Assembly: GCA_905181735.1 (NCBI GenBank)
Contig: CAJIYR010000013.1
Span: 1 to 36,110, forward strand
Length of the DNA: 36,110 nt
Origin: an uncultured Hyphomicrobiales bacterium
Lineage (GTDB): Bacteria; Pseudomonadota; Alphaproteobacteria; Rhizobiales; TMED25
Direction of reading: 5' to 3'
Shown: piece after piece, positions 16,612-25,329 of the stretch
Numbering within the stretch: the stretch's first letter is position 1
How the letters are laid out: every line of letters begins with the position of its first letter
The notes under the pieces: generated by a model
Databases searched by the model: none
Told to the model about the DNA's origin: nothing
What the model saw: the letters and a program-made list of their open reading frames with translations, nothing else
Position numbers and translations under genes: made by a program

Positions 16612-17616
16612 TTACTTACCTATATTCTTCATAGCAACTTGGAGGTCGTATTCGCTATCTGGTACAATTCTTGGAATATGGTCACCTTTTAAATAAGCTA
16701 GTAAGCATTCTGCTGCTTGAATTTCCATTCGCGCTCTAGAAATTTTTGTATTTGCGCCCATATGGCATGTCATTATTACATTTGGAAGCTTTGATAAAGG
16801 ACCTCCTTCATAAGGCTCAATGCCATATACATCTAATCCTGCACCGGCTATCTCATTGTTTTTTAGCGCTTGTAATAAAGCATCTTCGTTAACAAGCCCA
16901 CCCCTTGCACAATTTATTAAAAAGGCATCGTTTTTCATTTTTTTTAATTCTTCGTAGCTAATTAGATCTAGCGTATCAGGTGTTTTTGGAACGTGTATTG
17001 AAACAATATCCGATTCTTTTAAAAGTCTATCCTTGCTAACCCATTCAATTTTTATATGATCATGTATGCTCTCATCTGGATTAATATCATTTGCAATAAT
17101 TCTTGCTCCAAACATTGATAAATATTTTGCAACTCTTCTACCAATGCGTCCTACACCAATAATTCCAATTGTTAGCTCTTCTAAACTTCTTCCTAACACT
17201 CTTAGCCATTTTCCTTCTCTCATGAGACTGTCGCCTTGCTGCACTCCTCTAATTAATGTAAGTATATGACTAACGGTTAATTCTGCAACGGCTTCTGCAT
17301 TAGCTCCAGGAACATAAGAAACGCCAATATTTCTTTCTCTTGCCGCCATTAAATCTATGCTATCAAGTCCAACTGCACATCTTGCAATAAATCTAAGATC
17401 TGGAGCTTGATCCATAACATTAGCCGACATTGGTTCCGCTCCACATATTGCAACATTGCAACCTTTTATCAGCTCTTTCATTTCTGGTTCAATTAACAAT
17501 CTTTTCTTTTCATTCCTTATGAGTTTTATTCCAGCTTCTTCTAGCATTGTTCTTGACATAGGATCACAAGCTCCCCACTGTTCTGGTGAAACCATGGCTA
17601 TTGTATTTTTTTTCAT
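16612..17616 (-). CDS. D-isomer-specific 2-hydroxyacid dehydrogenase (SerA-like)
   Basis: The 334-residue protein has the NAD motif GVGRIG (154-159) and catalytic residues R238 (NCARGGLVNE), E267 (YGIEPY) and H285 (TCHMGANT). The family interconverts D-2-hydroxy acids and 2-keto acids with NAD(P). It lacks the ACT domain of long SerA enzymes and sits in an operon with a BKACE, a TauD-type dioxygenase and a PanE-like reductase, so it is probably catabolic rather than serine-biosynthetic. The upstream TauD gene ends 40 bases before it. Confidence 0.87.
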   Translation of the reverse strand: MKKNTIAMVSPEQWGACDPMSRTMLEEAGIKLIRNEKKRLLIEPEMKELIKGCNVAICGAEPMSANVMDQAPDLRFIARCAVGLDSIDLMAARERNIGVSYVPGANAEAVAELTVSHILTLIRGVQQGDSLMREGKWLRVLGRSLEELTIGIIGVGRIGRRVAKYLSMFGARIIANDINPDESIHDHIKIEWVSKDRLLKESDIVSIHVPKTPDTLDLISYEELKKMKNDAFLINCARGGLVNEDALLQALKNNEIAGAGLDVYGIEPYEGGPLSKLPNVIMTCHMGANTKISRARMEIQAAECLLAYLKGDHIPRIVPDSEYDLQVAMKNIGK

Positions 17617-17656
17617 ATTGTATTCTTTCTATGTTTTAAGATTATGTTATATAAAA

Positions 17657-18496
17657 TTAATACGGAGATTCTTCGCCCATAATTGTAATTCTATGCATCC
17701 TTCTTCGATGTCCAGCATAATCGTCTATCGCATAATGTTGAGTGCATCTATTGTCCCATATTGCAATAGAACCTTCTCGCCATGTAAAACGGCAAGTAAA
17801 CTCTGGAATTATTGCGTGATTTTTTAGATAATTTAATATTGGAGTACTTTCGTTTTTTGTAAAGGACTCGAGTTCTATAGTGTGTCCACCAACATATAAT
17901 GATTTTTTTTTGCTATCGGGATGAGTTCTAACGGCTGGATGGTAGGTTCTAACCTGTGTCTTTCCAGGATCTTTTTGATTCATGCTCTTTGCGCCAGAAA
18001 AACTAGCTAAAGGCTGGTCTCCAACATTTAAACCTCTTGTTGAGAGTAGTGTTTTTTTCATTCCGTCGGACAGCGTATTATAAGCTTCGTACATGTTTGA
18101 AAATAAAGTATCTCCACCTGCTGGAGGAATTTCTAAAGAATAAAGCATGGTTGCTTTTGGAGGAATTTCTGTAAAACTTCCATCGGAATGCCAAACGTTA
18201 CCAAAAGCATATGTATCGTTCTCTGTTTTTAAAATTTCAAGAATTTCTGGATGGCTATCAAGTCCTTTCATATAAGGATAATGATGTATTTCTCCCCAAC
18301 GTTTTCCAAAGGCTAAATATTCATCTGATGTAAGAGATTGCTCTCTAAAAAAGATAACTTGGTAATCAACGAATGCAGAATATATCTCACTAAATGTCTC
18401 TTCATTAAGTTTTTTTAAATCAACATCTAATATTTCTGCGCCTAATGACCCTGCAATTGGTTTGACTGTGATGTTTTTGTATGTTTTTTTCCCCAT
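17657..18496 (-). CDS. TauD/TfdA family 2-oxoglutarate-dependent dioxygenase
   Basis: The 279-residue protein carries the iron facial triad H103, D105 (WHSDGSF) and H254 (RCTQHYA), and the arginine-rich RRRMHRITI (264-272) that binds the 2-oxoglutarate carboxylate. Family members hydroxylate taurine, 2,4-D, alkyl sulfates or related acids, using O2 and 2-oxoglutarate. The substrate is unknown. AGGGA before the ATG is a good ribosome binding site. It is second in the BKACE operon, 25 bases after the first gene. Confidence 0.88.
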   Translation of the reverse strand: MGKKTYKNITVKPIAGSLGAEILDVDLKKLNEETFSEIYSAFVDYQVIFFREQSLTSDEYLAFGKRWGEIHHYPYMKGLDSHPEILEILKTENDTYAFGNVWHSDGSFTEIPPKATMLYSLEIPPAGGDTLFSNMYEAYNTLSDGMKKTLLSTRGLNVGDQPLASFSGAKSMNQKDPGKTQVRTYHPAVRTHPDSKKKSLYVGGHTIELESFTKNESTPILNYLKNHAIIPEFTCRFTWREGSIAIWDNRCTQHYAIDDYAGHRRRMHRITIMGEESPY

Positions 18497-18521
18497 TGTA
18501 TTTCCCTATAATAATTTATTT

Positions 18522-19394
18522 TTAAATTTTTAATATGTCCCTAGCGTCATTCGAGGTTGCTACTTCATAACCCATATTTGTAATTATATTTACAGCCCTC
18601 TCTACTAACGAAGCGTTTCCAGGAGCTAAAACTCCTTTTGATAAGAAGATGTTATCTTCTAACCCAACCCTAACATGTCCGCCTAATAACACAGATTGTG
18701 CAACCATTGGTAATTGGTTTCTTGATATTCCAAATGACGACCATAGCGCATCCGAGGGAAGTGCATTTCTCATTGTCATCATAATTTCAGGGGTTGCTTC
18801 TGCCGCCCAAGGAATACCAAGGCAAATTTGAAATAAATACGGTTTCTTTACATAACCATTTTTAATTAACTCTTTTGCTTGTCTTAGTCCACCAAGATCA
18901 AACACTTCTAATTCTGGTTTTACCCCAATATCCAATATTCTTTTTGCCATTTTATTTACATTTTCAGGGCTATTGACAAAAATATGCGGACCAAAATTAA
19001 AGCTTCCAATATCAAGACTGCATATATCTGGCTTGATGTTTTCTATATGTAAAACTCTTTTGGATGGTGTTGTAAGAGTGGTTCCTTCTCCAAAATCTGT
19101 TGGCTCGTCCTTGCCCAATACAATTCTTGCTCCTGGCCCCGTTGTTAAGTTTACAAGAACATCTTGATTTTTCTCTTTAATGCGATCAACAGCCTCTACA
19201 TACAGCGACTCGTCCATACTAGGTTTTCCTGTATTTGGATCCCTGACATGAATATGAACAATTGCAGCGCCAGCATCATAAGCCTCTAGGCACTCGTTAG
19301 CTATTTGTTTTGGTGTTATTGGGATTGCAGGATTTAAATGTGTGTGATCTGCTGCGCCTGTAACCGCACAACTTATGATGATTTTTCTTGACAA
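18522..19394 (-). CDS. BKACE family beta-keto acid cleavage enzyme (DUF849)
   Basis: BKACE enzymes condense a beta-keto acid with acetyl-CoA and split it into acetoacetate and a CoA ester; the founding member is Kce of lysine fermentation. The 290-residue TIM-barrel protein has the zinc motif H47, H49 (VHIHVRDP), ELEVFDLGG (162-170) and GGHVRVGLEDN (239-249), where E247 is a candidate third ligand. The start is TTG at 19394, supported by a strong GGGAGGT (19399-19405) four bases upstream; no other start fits. It is first of four genes (BKACE, TauD, 2-hydroxyacid dehydrogenase, PanE-like) and has a good predicted promoter. The substrate specificity cannot be read by eye. Confidence 0.9.
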   Translation of the reverse strand: MSRKIIISCAVTGAADHTHLNPAIPITPKQIANECLEAYDAGAAIVHIHVRDPNTGKPSMDESLYVEAVDRIKEKNQDVLVNLTTGPGARIVLGKDEPTDFGEGTTLTTPSKRVLHIENIKPDICSLDIGSFNFGPHIFVNSPENVNKMAKRILDIGVKPELEVFDLGGLRQAKELIKNGYVKKPYLFQICLGIPWAAEATPEIMMTMRNALPSDALWSSFGISRNQLPMVAQSVLLGGHVRVGLEDNIFLSKGVLAPGNASLVERAVNIITNMGYEVATSNDARDILKI

Positions 19395-19433
19395 TTTTAC
19401 CTCCCAGTAAATTATATTGAAAATATAATACTA

Positions 19434-19462
19434 ATTAAAAATATAATATGTTGGTTTGTCAA
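19434..19462 (-). promoter_or_regulatory. Predicted sigma-70 promoter of the BKACE operon
   Basis: Reading the minus strand, TTGACA (19462-19457) is followed after exactly 17 bases by TTTAAT (19439-19434). This predicts a transcript start near 19427 and a leader of about 33 bases carrying the GGGAGGT ribosome binding site. The -35 is a perfect consensus and the -10 has five of six bases. Confidence 0.6.
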
Positions 19463-19580
19463 TATTATTCATTATAATAATTTACAAATCTTAATGAAAA
19501 AACTTTTTTATCTTATTTATTGATGTATTTTTTGTTAATTACGAATTATTAAAATATTAATTCCCATGGAGTTATTAATT

Positions 19581-20678
19581 ATGCGACTTGGCTTCTTTAC
19601 AATGCCTGTGCATCCAGAAAATAAGAACTGGGGTGTTTCTCTGCAGGAAGATAGACAGGCGGTAATACTGGCAGATAAATTAGGTTATTACGATGCTTTT
19701 ATAGGAGAGCATCTAACGGATAAATCTGAAAATATCACAAATAGTATGATATTTTTATCTTCATTGATATCTGATACTAAAAATATCAAACTTGGAACCG
19801 GTACTACGAATCTATCGCATATGCATCCTGTTTTAATTGCATCACAAGCTGCGATGTTTGATCATTTATCCAATGGTAGGTTTATTTTTGGAATTAGCCC
19901 TGGAGCCTTAAAGTGTGACGCTGAGGTTTTAGGTATTATAAATGAAGACAGAAATAAAATTTTTGCAGAGTCAATTGATGTTATTCTAGAAATATGGAAA
20001 AGCGATCCTCCTTATAATATAAATTTTCCTGACAATAGGTTTCCTGTATCAACGCTAGAAACAAGTTATTTAGAAGTTGGGGTTGGTTATTTACAAAAGC
20101 CACTGCAGAAACCTAGACCAGAGATCATCGGAACAGTTGTAGCTCCTTACTCAAAGGGTGTTATAGCAATGGGTGAAAAAGATTTTCATCCTATCTCAGC
20201 GCACTTCCTTCTCCCTAAGTGGGTAAAAACTCATTGGCCAAACTATATAGAAGGCAAGAAAAATGTAGGAGAGGTCGCCGATAAGAACGATTGGAGGATT
20301 GCGAGAACAATCTTTGTTTCCGATGACGATAAAGTTGCAAAAGAATATGCTAGAGATAGCATAAAAAGCCCCTATACTTTTTTTTATCATCACCTCTTTA
20401 AAAAGCTAGAAAAAAGTGGAAGACTCGGTGTTTTCAAAGAATCTTTTGATCAACCTGATAGTGAAATTAATATTGAAAAAATTATGGATAAGCTAGTCAT
20501 TCATGGTTCAGTTAATAATGTTGTTGATCAGATACTATCATTTAGAGAAGAGGTTGGCGATTTTGGTGAGATAGTATATGGTGGCGTTGATTGGGCTGAT
20601 AAAGGTTTAGCAGAAAAATCTATGGAACTTATGGCTACAAAAGTTATGCCATTGGTTAATGAGGGTATTGGTTCCTAA
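19581..20678 (+). CDS. LLM class flavin-dependent oxidoreductase (luciferase-like)
   Basis: I chose the ATG at 19581 (MRLGFFTMPVHP) because GGAG at 19568-19571 is nine bases upstream; the in-frame ATG at 19566 overlaps that site. The 365-residue protein has luciferase-like TIM-barrel landmarks: GYYDAFIGEHL, IKLGTGTTNLSHMHPVLIA and the DHLSNGRFIFGISPG segment. These enzymes use reduced FMN or F420; FMN with a partner reductase is likelier in this group, and no reductase is visible. It is probably a monooxygenase in the surrounding catabolic block. Divergent from the BKACE operon. Confidence 0.88.
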   Translation: MRLGFFTMPVHPENKNWGVSLQEDRQAVILADKLGYYDAFIGEHLTDKSENITNSMIFLSSLISDTKNIKLGTGTTNLSHMHPVLIASQAAMFDHLSNGRFIFGISPGALKCDAEVLGIINEDRNKIFAESIDVILEIWKSDPPYNINFPDNRFPVSTLETSYLEVGVGYLQKPLQKPRPEIIGTVVAPYSKGVIAMGEKDFHPISAHFLLPKWVKTHWPNYIEGKKNVGEVADKNDWRIARTIFVSDDDKVAKEYARDSIKSPYTFFYHHLFKKLEKSGRLGVFKESFDQPDSEINIEKIMDKLVIHGSVNNVVDQILSFREEVGDFGEIVYGGVDWADKGLAEKSMELMATKVMPLVNEGIGS

Positions 20679-20726
20679 TATTTATTTACGTATTCTTCAA
20701 TTAATTTAAAGAAAGTTTTTACCTTC

Positions 20727-21122
20727 ATGCGTCCTATTTTTCTAATATTATCAATTTTTTTAATCATATCTTTTTTGAGCAGCCTTTTCGGTGAAAAAGT
20801 TCCTGGTCAAAAAGAGAATCCTGGTGTTGCAAAAATAAGGCTATGCGATTCTGCTACATTTTTTCATGATAACTTTCTAAGCAAATATCTTGAAAGTGGT
20901 ATATTAAAATCTCATAAAAAATCTTCTGTTAATAATACTTATAATTTCTATGTAGATGTTGAGAAATGGGACAATGAAATGCTTGCCTCACAAGAAGTTT
21001 TAGGAATTATTGGTTATTGCAGATCTGCAACAAAAGATGGAATTGGAGAAGTTTATATATACGACCATGAAAATGAGAATATTTTAGCAAAAGTAGTTGA
21101 TGGTAATTATACAATAGAATAG
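20727..21122 (+). CDS. Small secreted or membrane-anchored protein of unknown function
   Basis: The 131-residue protein begins with a hydrophobic stretch (about 4-20: IFLILSIFLIISFLSSLF) that could be a signal peptide or membrane anchor. The remainder is soluble, with C38, C97 and the segment VLGIIGYCRSATKDGIGEVYIYD. I recognise no family. It lies 48 bases after the LLM gene and ends five bases before the end of a convergent 28-codon gene. It may be cotranscribed with the LLM gene. Confidence 0.6.
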   Translation: MRPIFLILSIFLIISFLSSLFGEKVPGQKENPGVAKIRLCDSATFFHDNFLSKYLESGILKSHKKSSVNNTYNFYVDVEKWDNEMLASQEVLGIIGYCRSATKDGIGEVYIYDHENENILAKVVDGNYTIE

Positions 21123-21127
21123 GTGGT

Positions 21128-21214
21128 TTACTTTTTTTTAATATACCGCACGATCAAAATACCAACAAAAACTCCAATCAATACCCAAATATATGTATCT
21201 ATTTGTCCAATCAT
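21128..21214 (-). CDS. 28-residue single-pass membrane peptide
   Basis: Reading the minus strand from the ATG at 21214, an open frame of 28 codons ends in TAA. The peptide is MIGQIDTYI at the start, a hydrophobic core WVLIGVFVGILIV (10-22), then a positive tail RYIKKK, the layout of a small membrane protein with its C-terminus in the cytosol. A good ribosome binding site, AGAGGA, sits seven bases before the ATG. It is convergent with the 131-residue gene (5-base gap) and divergent from the GMC gene. Small peptides of this kind often modulate membrane proteins, but there is no evidence for a partner. Confidence 0.55.
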   Translation of the reverse strand: MIGQIDTYIWVLIGVFVGILIVRYIKKK

Positions 21215-21297
21215 TTTAAGGTCCTCTTATTATTGCGATTTTATAAATTTTTATAATTATATATTGTTATGGTCAATAAAAAATATAATATACACAT

Positions 21298-22899
21298 ATG
21301 TCAGATAAATATAAATATGATTTTCTTATAGTTGGGGCAGGGAGTGCTGGATGTGTTCTGGCAAACAGGCTTTCTGAATCTGGTAAATATAATATTTTAC
21401 TATTGGAGGCTGGTGGGAAAGATACAAATCCATGGATTCATATTCCACTTGGTTACGGTAAGCATTTTAGCAATCCAAAGGTTAATTGGCTTTATACTTC
21501 CGAACAAAGTGATAGTAGTGGTAATAGGAAGATAGCTCAGCCTAGAGGTAAGGTCATGGGTGGGTCATCTTCTATTAATGGTCTTGTTTATATAAGAGGT
21601 CAAAGAGAAGATTACGATGAATGGGATGTTAAAAAAAATAAAGGCTGGTCATACGAGGATGTTCTTCCTTTTTTTTGTAAAAGTGAATCAAATCAAAATA
21701 AAGTTTCAATGTACCACGGAAAATCTGGAGAATTATGTGTCTCTGACCCACCGGAAAAACATGTTTTAGCTGATGCTTTTATAGATGCAGGGGTAGATAG
21801 CGGATATCCATTGAATGATGACTTTAATGGAGAAAGGCAAGAAGGATTTGGATATCTTCAAATGACCGTTAAGAACGGCCTTAGGTCGAGCGCTGCAACA
21901 AGCTTCATAAGGCCAATAAAAAAACGGAAGAATTTAACTATTATAACAAATATTCACGCTACAAAAATTATATTTGATGGACTTAGAGCTGTTGGTGTTA
22001 GTTGTTTGAAAAATGGAATAAAGAAAGATTTCTTTTCGAATAAAGAAATAATTTTGGCATGTGGTGCAATTAATACCCCACAATTATTACAGTTATCAGG
22101 TGTAGGTGAACCCCAGCTTCTTGAAAGTCATGGTATTGATGTCGTCCATGAATTACCTGGTGTTGGAGAAAATTTACAAGACCATTATAATGGTAGGATA
22201 ATATATAAAACAAGTATAAAAAATACTTTAAATGACTCTTTAAGAAATCCGTTAAAAGGTTTGAGGGAAGTTATTAGGTATGCTTTTCTTAGAAAAGGAT
22301 TTCTTAATATGGGGTCATCTGTTGTTGCTGGATTTATTAAAACTAGCAATAAAATAACAAGACCGGATCTGCATATTAGTTTAATTCTGTTTAGCACCGA
22401 TAAAGCGGGTGATGCTTTACATAAATGGTCGGGATTTTCAATTATTGTAAGATTACTAAGACCGAAGAGCAGAGGGTACGTTCGAATAAAAAGTAAAAAT
22501 CCTATCGAAGCGCCTGCAATTCAACCTAATTATTTTATGGACAAAGATGATAGAAAAGATCTTGTGAAGGGCTTTCAAATTACCCGTAAAATTATGAATT
22601 CTAACCTTATAAAGAAATATATTTTATCAGAATATGCACCTGGAAACGAATGTCAATCTGATAGCCAAATTGAAGATTTTTTAACAAAAAAAGGTGGTAT
22701 TAGCTACCATCCTGTTGGTACATGTAAAATGGGAGACGATAAGATGGCGGTAGTTGATTATTCTCTAAAAGTTCATGGTATTGATAATCTTCGTGTTGCA
22801 GATGCGTCTATAATGCCTAACATTGTATCTGGTAACACCAATGCACCTGTAATCATGATCGGAGAAAAGGCAGCTGATATTATATTAAAGGATATCTAA
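21298..22899 (+). CDS. GMC family oxidoreductase (choline dehydrogenase-like)
   Basis: The 533-residue flavoprotein has the N-terminal FAD motif VGAGSAG (12-18), the GMC signature GKVMGGSSSINGLVYIRG and, near the C-terminus, candidate catalytic H471 (YHPVGTCKMG) with the GNTNAP motif (512-517). The family oxidises alcohols such as choline or alkanols to aldehydes. There is no adjacent betB-type aldehyde dehydrogenase or bet regulator, so choline is not implied. A perfect TATAAT at 21284-21289 lies so close to the ATG that the mRNA may be leaderless, consistent with no visible Shine-Dalgarno. It ends four bases before the end of the convergent lactonase-like gene. Confidence 0.9.
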   Translation: MSDKYKYDFLIVGAGSAGCVLANRLSESGKYNILLLEAGGKDTNPWIHIPLGYGKHFSNPKVNWLYTSEQSDSSGNRKIAQPRGKVMGGSSSINGLVYIRGQREDYDEWDVKKNKGWSYEDVLPFFCKSESNQNKVSMYHGKSGELCVSDPPEKHVLADAFIDAGVDSGYPLNDDFNGERQEGFGYLQMTVKNGLRSSAATSFIRPIKKRKNLTIITNIHATKIIFDGLRAVGVSCLKNGIKKDFFSNKEIILACGAINTPQLLQLSGVGEPQLLESHGIDVVHELPGVGENLQDHYNGRIIYKTSIKNTLNDSLRNPLKGLREVIRYAFLRKGFLNMGSSVVAGFIKTSNKITRPDLHISLILFSTDKAGDALHKWSGFSIIVRLLRPKSRGYVRIKSKNPIEAPAIQPNYFMDKDDRKDLVKGFQITRKIMNSNLIKKYILSEYAPGNECQSDSQIEDFLTKKGGISYHPVGTCKMGDDKMAVVDYSLKVHGIDNLRVADASIMPNIVSGNTNAPVIMIGEKAADIILKDI

Positions 22900-22903
22900 A
22901 CTT

Positions 22904-23788
22904 CTAGAAGCCATATAAATATGCAGGATTATCTACTAATACTTTTTTTTGGATTAATTTATCGGGAATCCAATCATCGAGCAGATCTAGTAGATCTGCA
23001 TCATTAGGCATTTTATTTTTTTGCATTACATGAGGCCAATCAGATCCCCATAATAATCTGTCTGGAGCATTTTCAACTAATTTTGAGGCAAAAGGAAAGA
23101 CATCAGAATAGGGTAAGTTTTTCTCCTGGGAAATACGGTAAGGACCAGTTAATTTTATCCAGCATTTTCCATCTTTTATAAAGGATAAGAAGTTTTTGTA
23201 ACCATCGTCCTCTAGACCCTTTAGTGTTTTTGTATAACCAAAGTGACCAACAACAGAGGGAACATGAAGGTTGTCCAATAATTTAATTATGTTGATACTT
23301 TTGTCTTCAACGTGGACTAGAAACTCAATATGCCATCCAAGTTCTGAAATTCTTTGTGATATTTTGATTATTTCATTCATAGAATCAAACGGCATTCCAC
23401 CTTTATCAACCAAGTTAACTCTAATACCCCTAACGCCCTGTAAGTGAAGATCTTCAATCTCTTTGTCTGTAATATTTTGGTTTACAGAAGCAACAGCCCT
23501 TAATTTTTTTGGAGATAACTTAACCATATCTAGAATTGCTCTATTATCAGTTCCATGTACGCTTGCTTGGACTATTACTGCTCTTTCTACATTAAGTTTA
23601 TCATGGAGTCTAAAAATTTTCTCAGGACCACAATCTCTCGGTGTATAAGATCTGTCATCTTGATAAGGATAATGTTTTTCTGGTCCAAATACATGAATAT
23701 GAGTATCACATGAATTATTTGGTAATTTCAATTTTGGTATTTTTTTAGTGGTAATTGGTGCCGCGCAGTATGGAGCGAATACATTCAT
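22904..23788 (-). CDS. LigI-like TIM-barrel amidohydrolase (lactonase type)
   Basis: The 294-residue protein shows H30 and H32 (CDTHIHVFGP), H153 (WHIEF), H182 (VVGHFGY) and D250 (LLWGSDWPH), the pattern of the group with 2-pyrone-4,6-dicarboxylate lactonase (LigI), galactarolactone and sulfomuconolactone hydrolases. A ring-lactone hydrolase of a catabolic intermediate is likely. The start is two bases after the stop of the alpha/beta hydrolase, so it is the last gene of a four-gene operon starting at 26040. Confidence 0.87.
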   Translation of the reverse strand: MNVFAPYCAAPITTKKIPKLKLPNNSCDTHIHVFGPEKHYPYQDDRSYTPRDCGPEKIFRLHDKLNVERAVIVQASVHGTDNRAILDMVKLSPKKLRAVASVNQNITDKEIEDLHLQGVRGIRVNLVDKGGMPFDSMNEIIKISQRISELGWHIEFLVHVEDKSINIIKLLDNLHVPSVVGHFGYTKTLKGLEDDGYKNFLSFIKDGKCWIKLTGPYRISQEKNLPYSDVFPFASKLVENAPDRLLWGSDWPHVMQKNKMPNDADLLDLLDDWIPDKLIQKKVLVDNPAYLYGF

Positions 23789-23790
23789 AT

Positions 23791-24969
23791 CTAATCCATT
23801 GAATTAAAAATTGATGTTAACCAATCTGCAGCATAATTTATACCAACTTGCCTATCATCAACATGAGCGTGTTCGCATCCTCCATCTATTGCGGAGAATA
23901 TTTTAAGTTTTTTTATTGTTGATTCTGGTATGGCGTCATAAAGTTTCTTTGCGTTAATGACTGGAATTATTTTATCATTTTCACCATGTGTCACAAGAAA
24001 AGGTATCTTTATTTTATTTGCGATGACTTTTGTGCTAAATTTTTTTGATTTTTCTAGGGCATCTTCGCTTGTTTTTGATCCAACGACCCACTGAAACTGA
24101 AAGTTTGATTGAGCTATAGATTTCCCATTCTTTATGGCTTTCGCAAGCGTTTCTCTTTGGAATTCATGCAAATCCCAATGACCTGCTGTAAGGGAAATTC
24201 CGGCTGCAAATCTTTTTTCAAAAGCTGCAATCCTTGATGCATAATAGCCTCCAAAACTATAACCGATAATAGCAATTTTTCTTTCATCAACATCGCTTCG
24301 ATCCCTAGCCCAATCGTAAGCTAAAGTTCCGACAACTTCGTAATCATATCGAGCATTAATTCCTCGTAATCTTAGAGACTCGCCTTGACCAGGTCCGTCG
24401 ATAGCCAATACATTGTATCCTCTATTTGAAAATTCTAGCCCTGCAAAGAGAATACTCATTTCTTTGCAATTATCCATTCCATTAAAGATTATAATGGTAG
24501 GAGCTGGTTTTGAATTATTTTTCGCAGGATAGAATAACCCTGGTAATGAGGTGTCTTCGTAAGGCAATTCGATAAATTCTATTTCAGGATATTTTTTTTT
24601 GAGGCCCGAGTGGTAGCAATTAAAAGCTTTTTTACTTAATTCTAACTTTTCTTCTCCTGGGGGGATGAATCTCTCTCCTGTGTAGAAGTAATTACCTGCT
24701 CTAAGATAATACAAACCAGAGGTTTGAAACTTTTTTTCTTTTTCTGCTAATTTAGCTTTCTTAAAATTTATATTAGCTTCATTGCACCAGATATCTTTCC
24801 AATTCTCGCTTGTAACTTCCACTTTTCTTAATTCAATAGAAATTCTTGTTAGATCATTCATGGACACACAGCCGAATGGTGACATACCCTTGCAAACAAG
24901 CATTGCGTTTGACCATTGGAAGTTATCTGAAAACTGCTCAACCCAACTGTTAATTACGCTACCAATCAT
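23791..24969 (-). CDS. Alpha/beta hydrolase with helical N-terminal domain (dihydroxypseudooxynicotine hydrolase-like)
   Basis: The 392-residue protein has an N-terminal ~130-residue helical region, then an alpha/beta-hydrolase core with NGMDNCKE (163-170, oxyanion region), nucleophile S238 (GYSFGGYY), D332 (HGENDKIIP) and H367 or H369 (GGCEHAHVDD). The overall form resembles 2,6-dihydroxypseudooxynicotine hydrolase, a C-C bond hydrolase of nicotine breakdown, and FrsA-like esterases. C-C bond or ester cleavage in a catabolic pathway is inferred; nicotine itself is not implied. It starts five bases after the NIPSNAP stop with no clear ribosome binding site, suggesting translational coupling. 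Confidence 0.8.
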   Translation of the reverse strand: MIGSVINSWVEQFSDNFQWSNAMLVCKGMSPFGCVSMNDLTRISIELRKVEVTSENWKDIWCNEANINFKKAKLAEKEKKFQTSGLYYLRAGNYFYTGERFIPPGEEKLELSKKAFNCYHSGLKKKYPEIEFIELPYEDTSLPGLFYPAKNNSKPAPTIIIFNGMDNCKEMSILFAGLEFSNRGYNVLAIDGPGQGESLRLRGINARYDYEVVGTLAYDWARDRSDVDERKIAIIGYSFGGYYASRIAAFEKRFAAGISLTAGHWDLHEFQRETLAKAIKNGKSIAQSNFQFQWVVGSKTSEDALEKSKKFSTKVIANKIKIPFLVTHGENDKIIPVINAKKLYDAIPESTIKKLKIFSAIDGGCEHAHVDDRQVGINYAADWLTSIFNSMD

Positions 24970-24974
24970 TTTAT

Positions 24975-25289
24975 TTATTTAAGTGGTGAAAAATTAGAAC
25001 CATTCATAATTTTATCTTCTTGGCTTGCAATCATTCCAGCTGTCTTCTCTCGAAAGTCCGACCAACCAGCGTCTGCGGCTCTTTTTTTTCTCATTTCATT
25101 GAATTCATTTAGATCTTTGTACTCCCATATGTGTACAATTTGGTTCTGCGGTCCAATATCACTAACGAAATATCCTATTAACTTAAATCCATATTTATTG
25201 TTTACTGGCATTGCGTATTTTTCAAATATGTCGACGTATTTATTTAACATTCTTGGAATACAATTATATGTTCTAACGTTATATATCAT
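24975..25289 (-). CDS. NIPSNAP family protein
   Basis: The 104-residue protein opens with MIYNVRTYNCIP and has YVDIFEKYAMPVNNKYGFKLIGYF and VHIWEYKDLNEFNEMRKKR, the pattern of NIPSNAP dimeric alpha+beta barrels. No enzymatic function is established for the family; single-domain forms in catabolic operons may bind or isomerise small molecules. A strong AGAGGA precedes the ATG by seven bases. It is second in the operon that ends with the LigI-like gene. Confidence 0.83.
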   Translation of the reverse strand: MIYNVRTYNCIPRMLNKYVDIFEKYAMPVNNKYGFKLIGYFVSDIGPQNQIVHIWEYKDLNEFNEMRKKRAADAGWSDFREKTAGMIASQEDKIMNGSNFSPLK

Positions 25290-25329
25290 CTTTAAATCCT
25301 CTTTTTTCTAATCAAATTATAAAAATATA

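Noticed and set aside
16612-17616. Biosynthetic 3-phosphoglycerate dehydrogenase serA
   Set aside because: It lacks an ACT domain and sits in a catabolic operon with a BKACE, so only the D-2-hydroxyacid dehydrogenase family is assigned.
21123-21308. Plus-strand 61-codon frame after the 131-residue gene
   Set aside because: It begins with GTG directly after a stop, has no ribosome binding site, is opposite the better-supported 28-codon gene and runs into the GMC start.
21298-22899. Choline dehydrogenase betA
   Set aside because: No betaine aldehyde dehydrogenase, regulator or choline transporter is near, and GMC substrates are diverse; only the family is assigned.
22901-22910. 10-bp palindrome CTTCTAGAAG at the convergent GMC/lactonase end as a terminator
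   Set aside because: It has no loop and no T run, and palindromes of this size are expected by chance.
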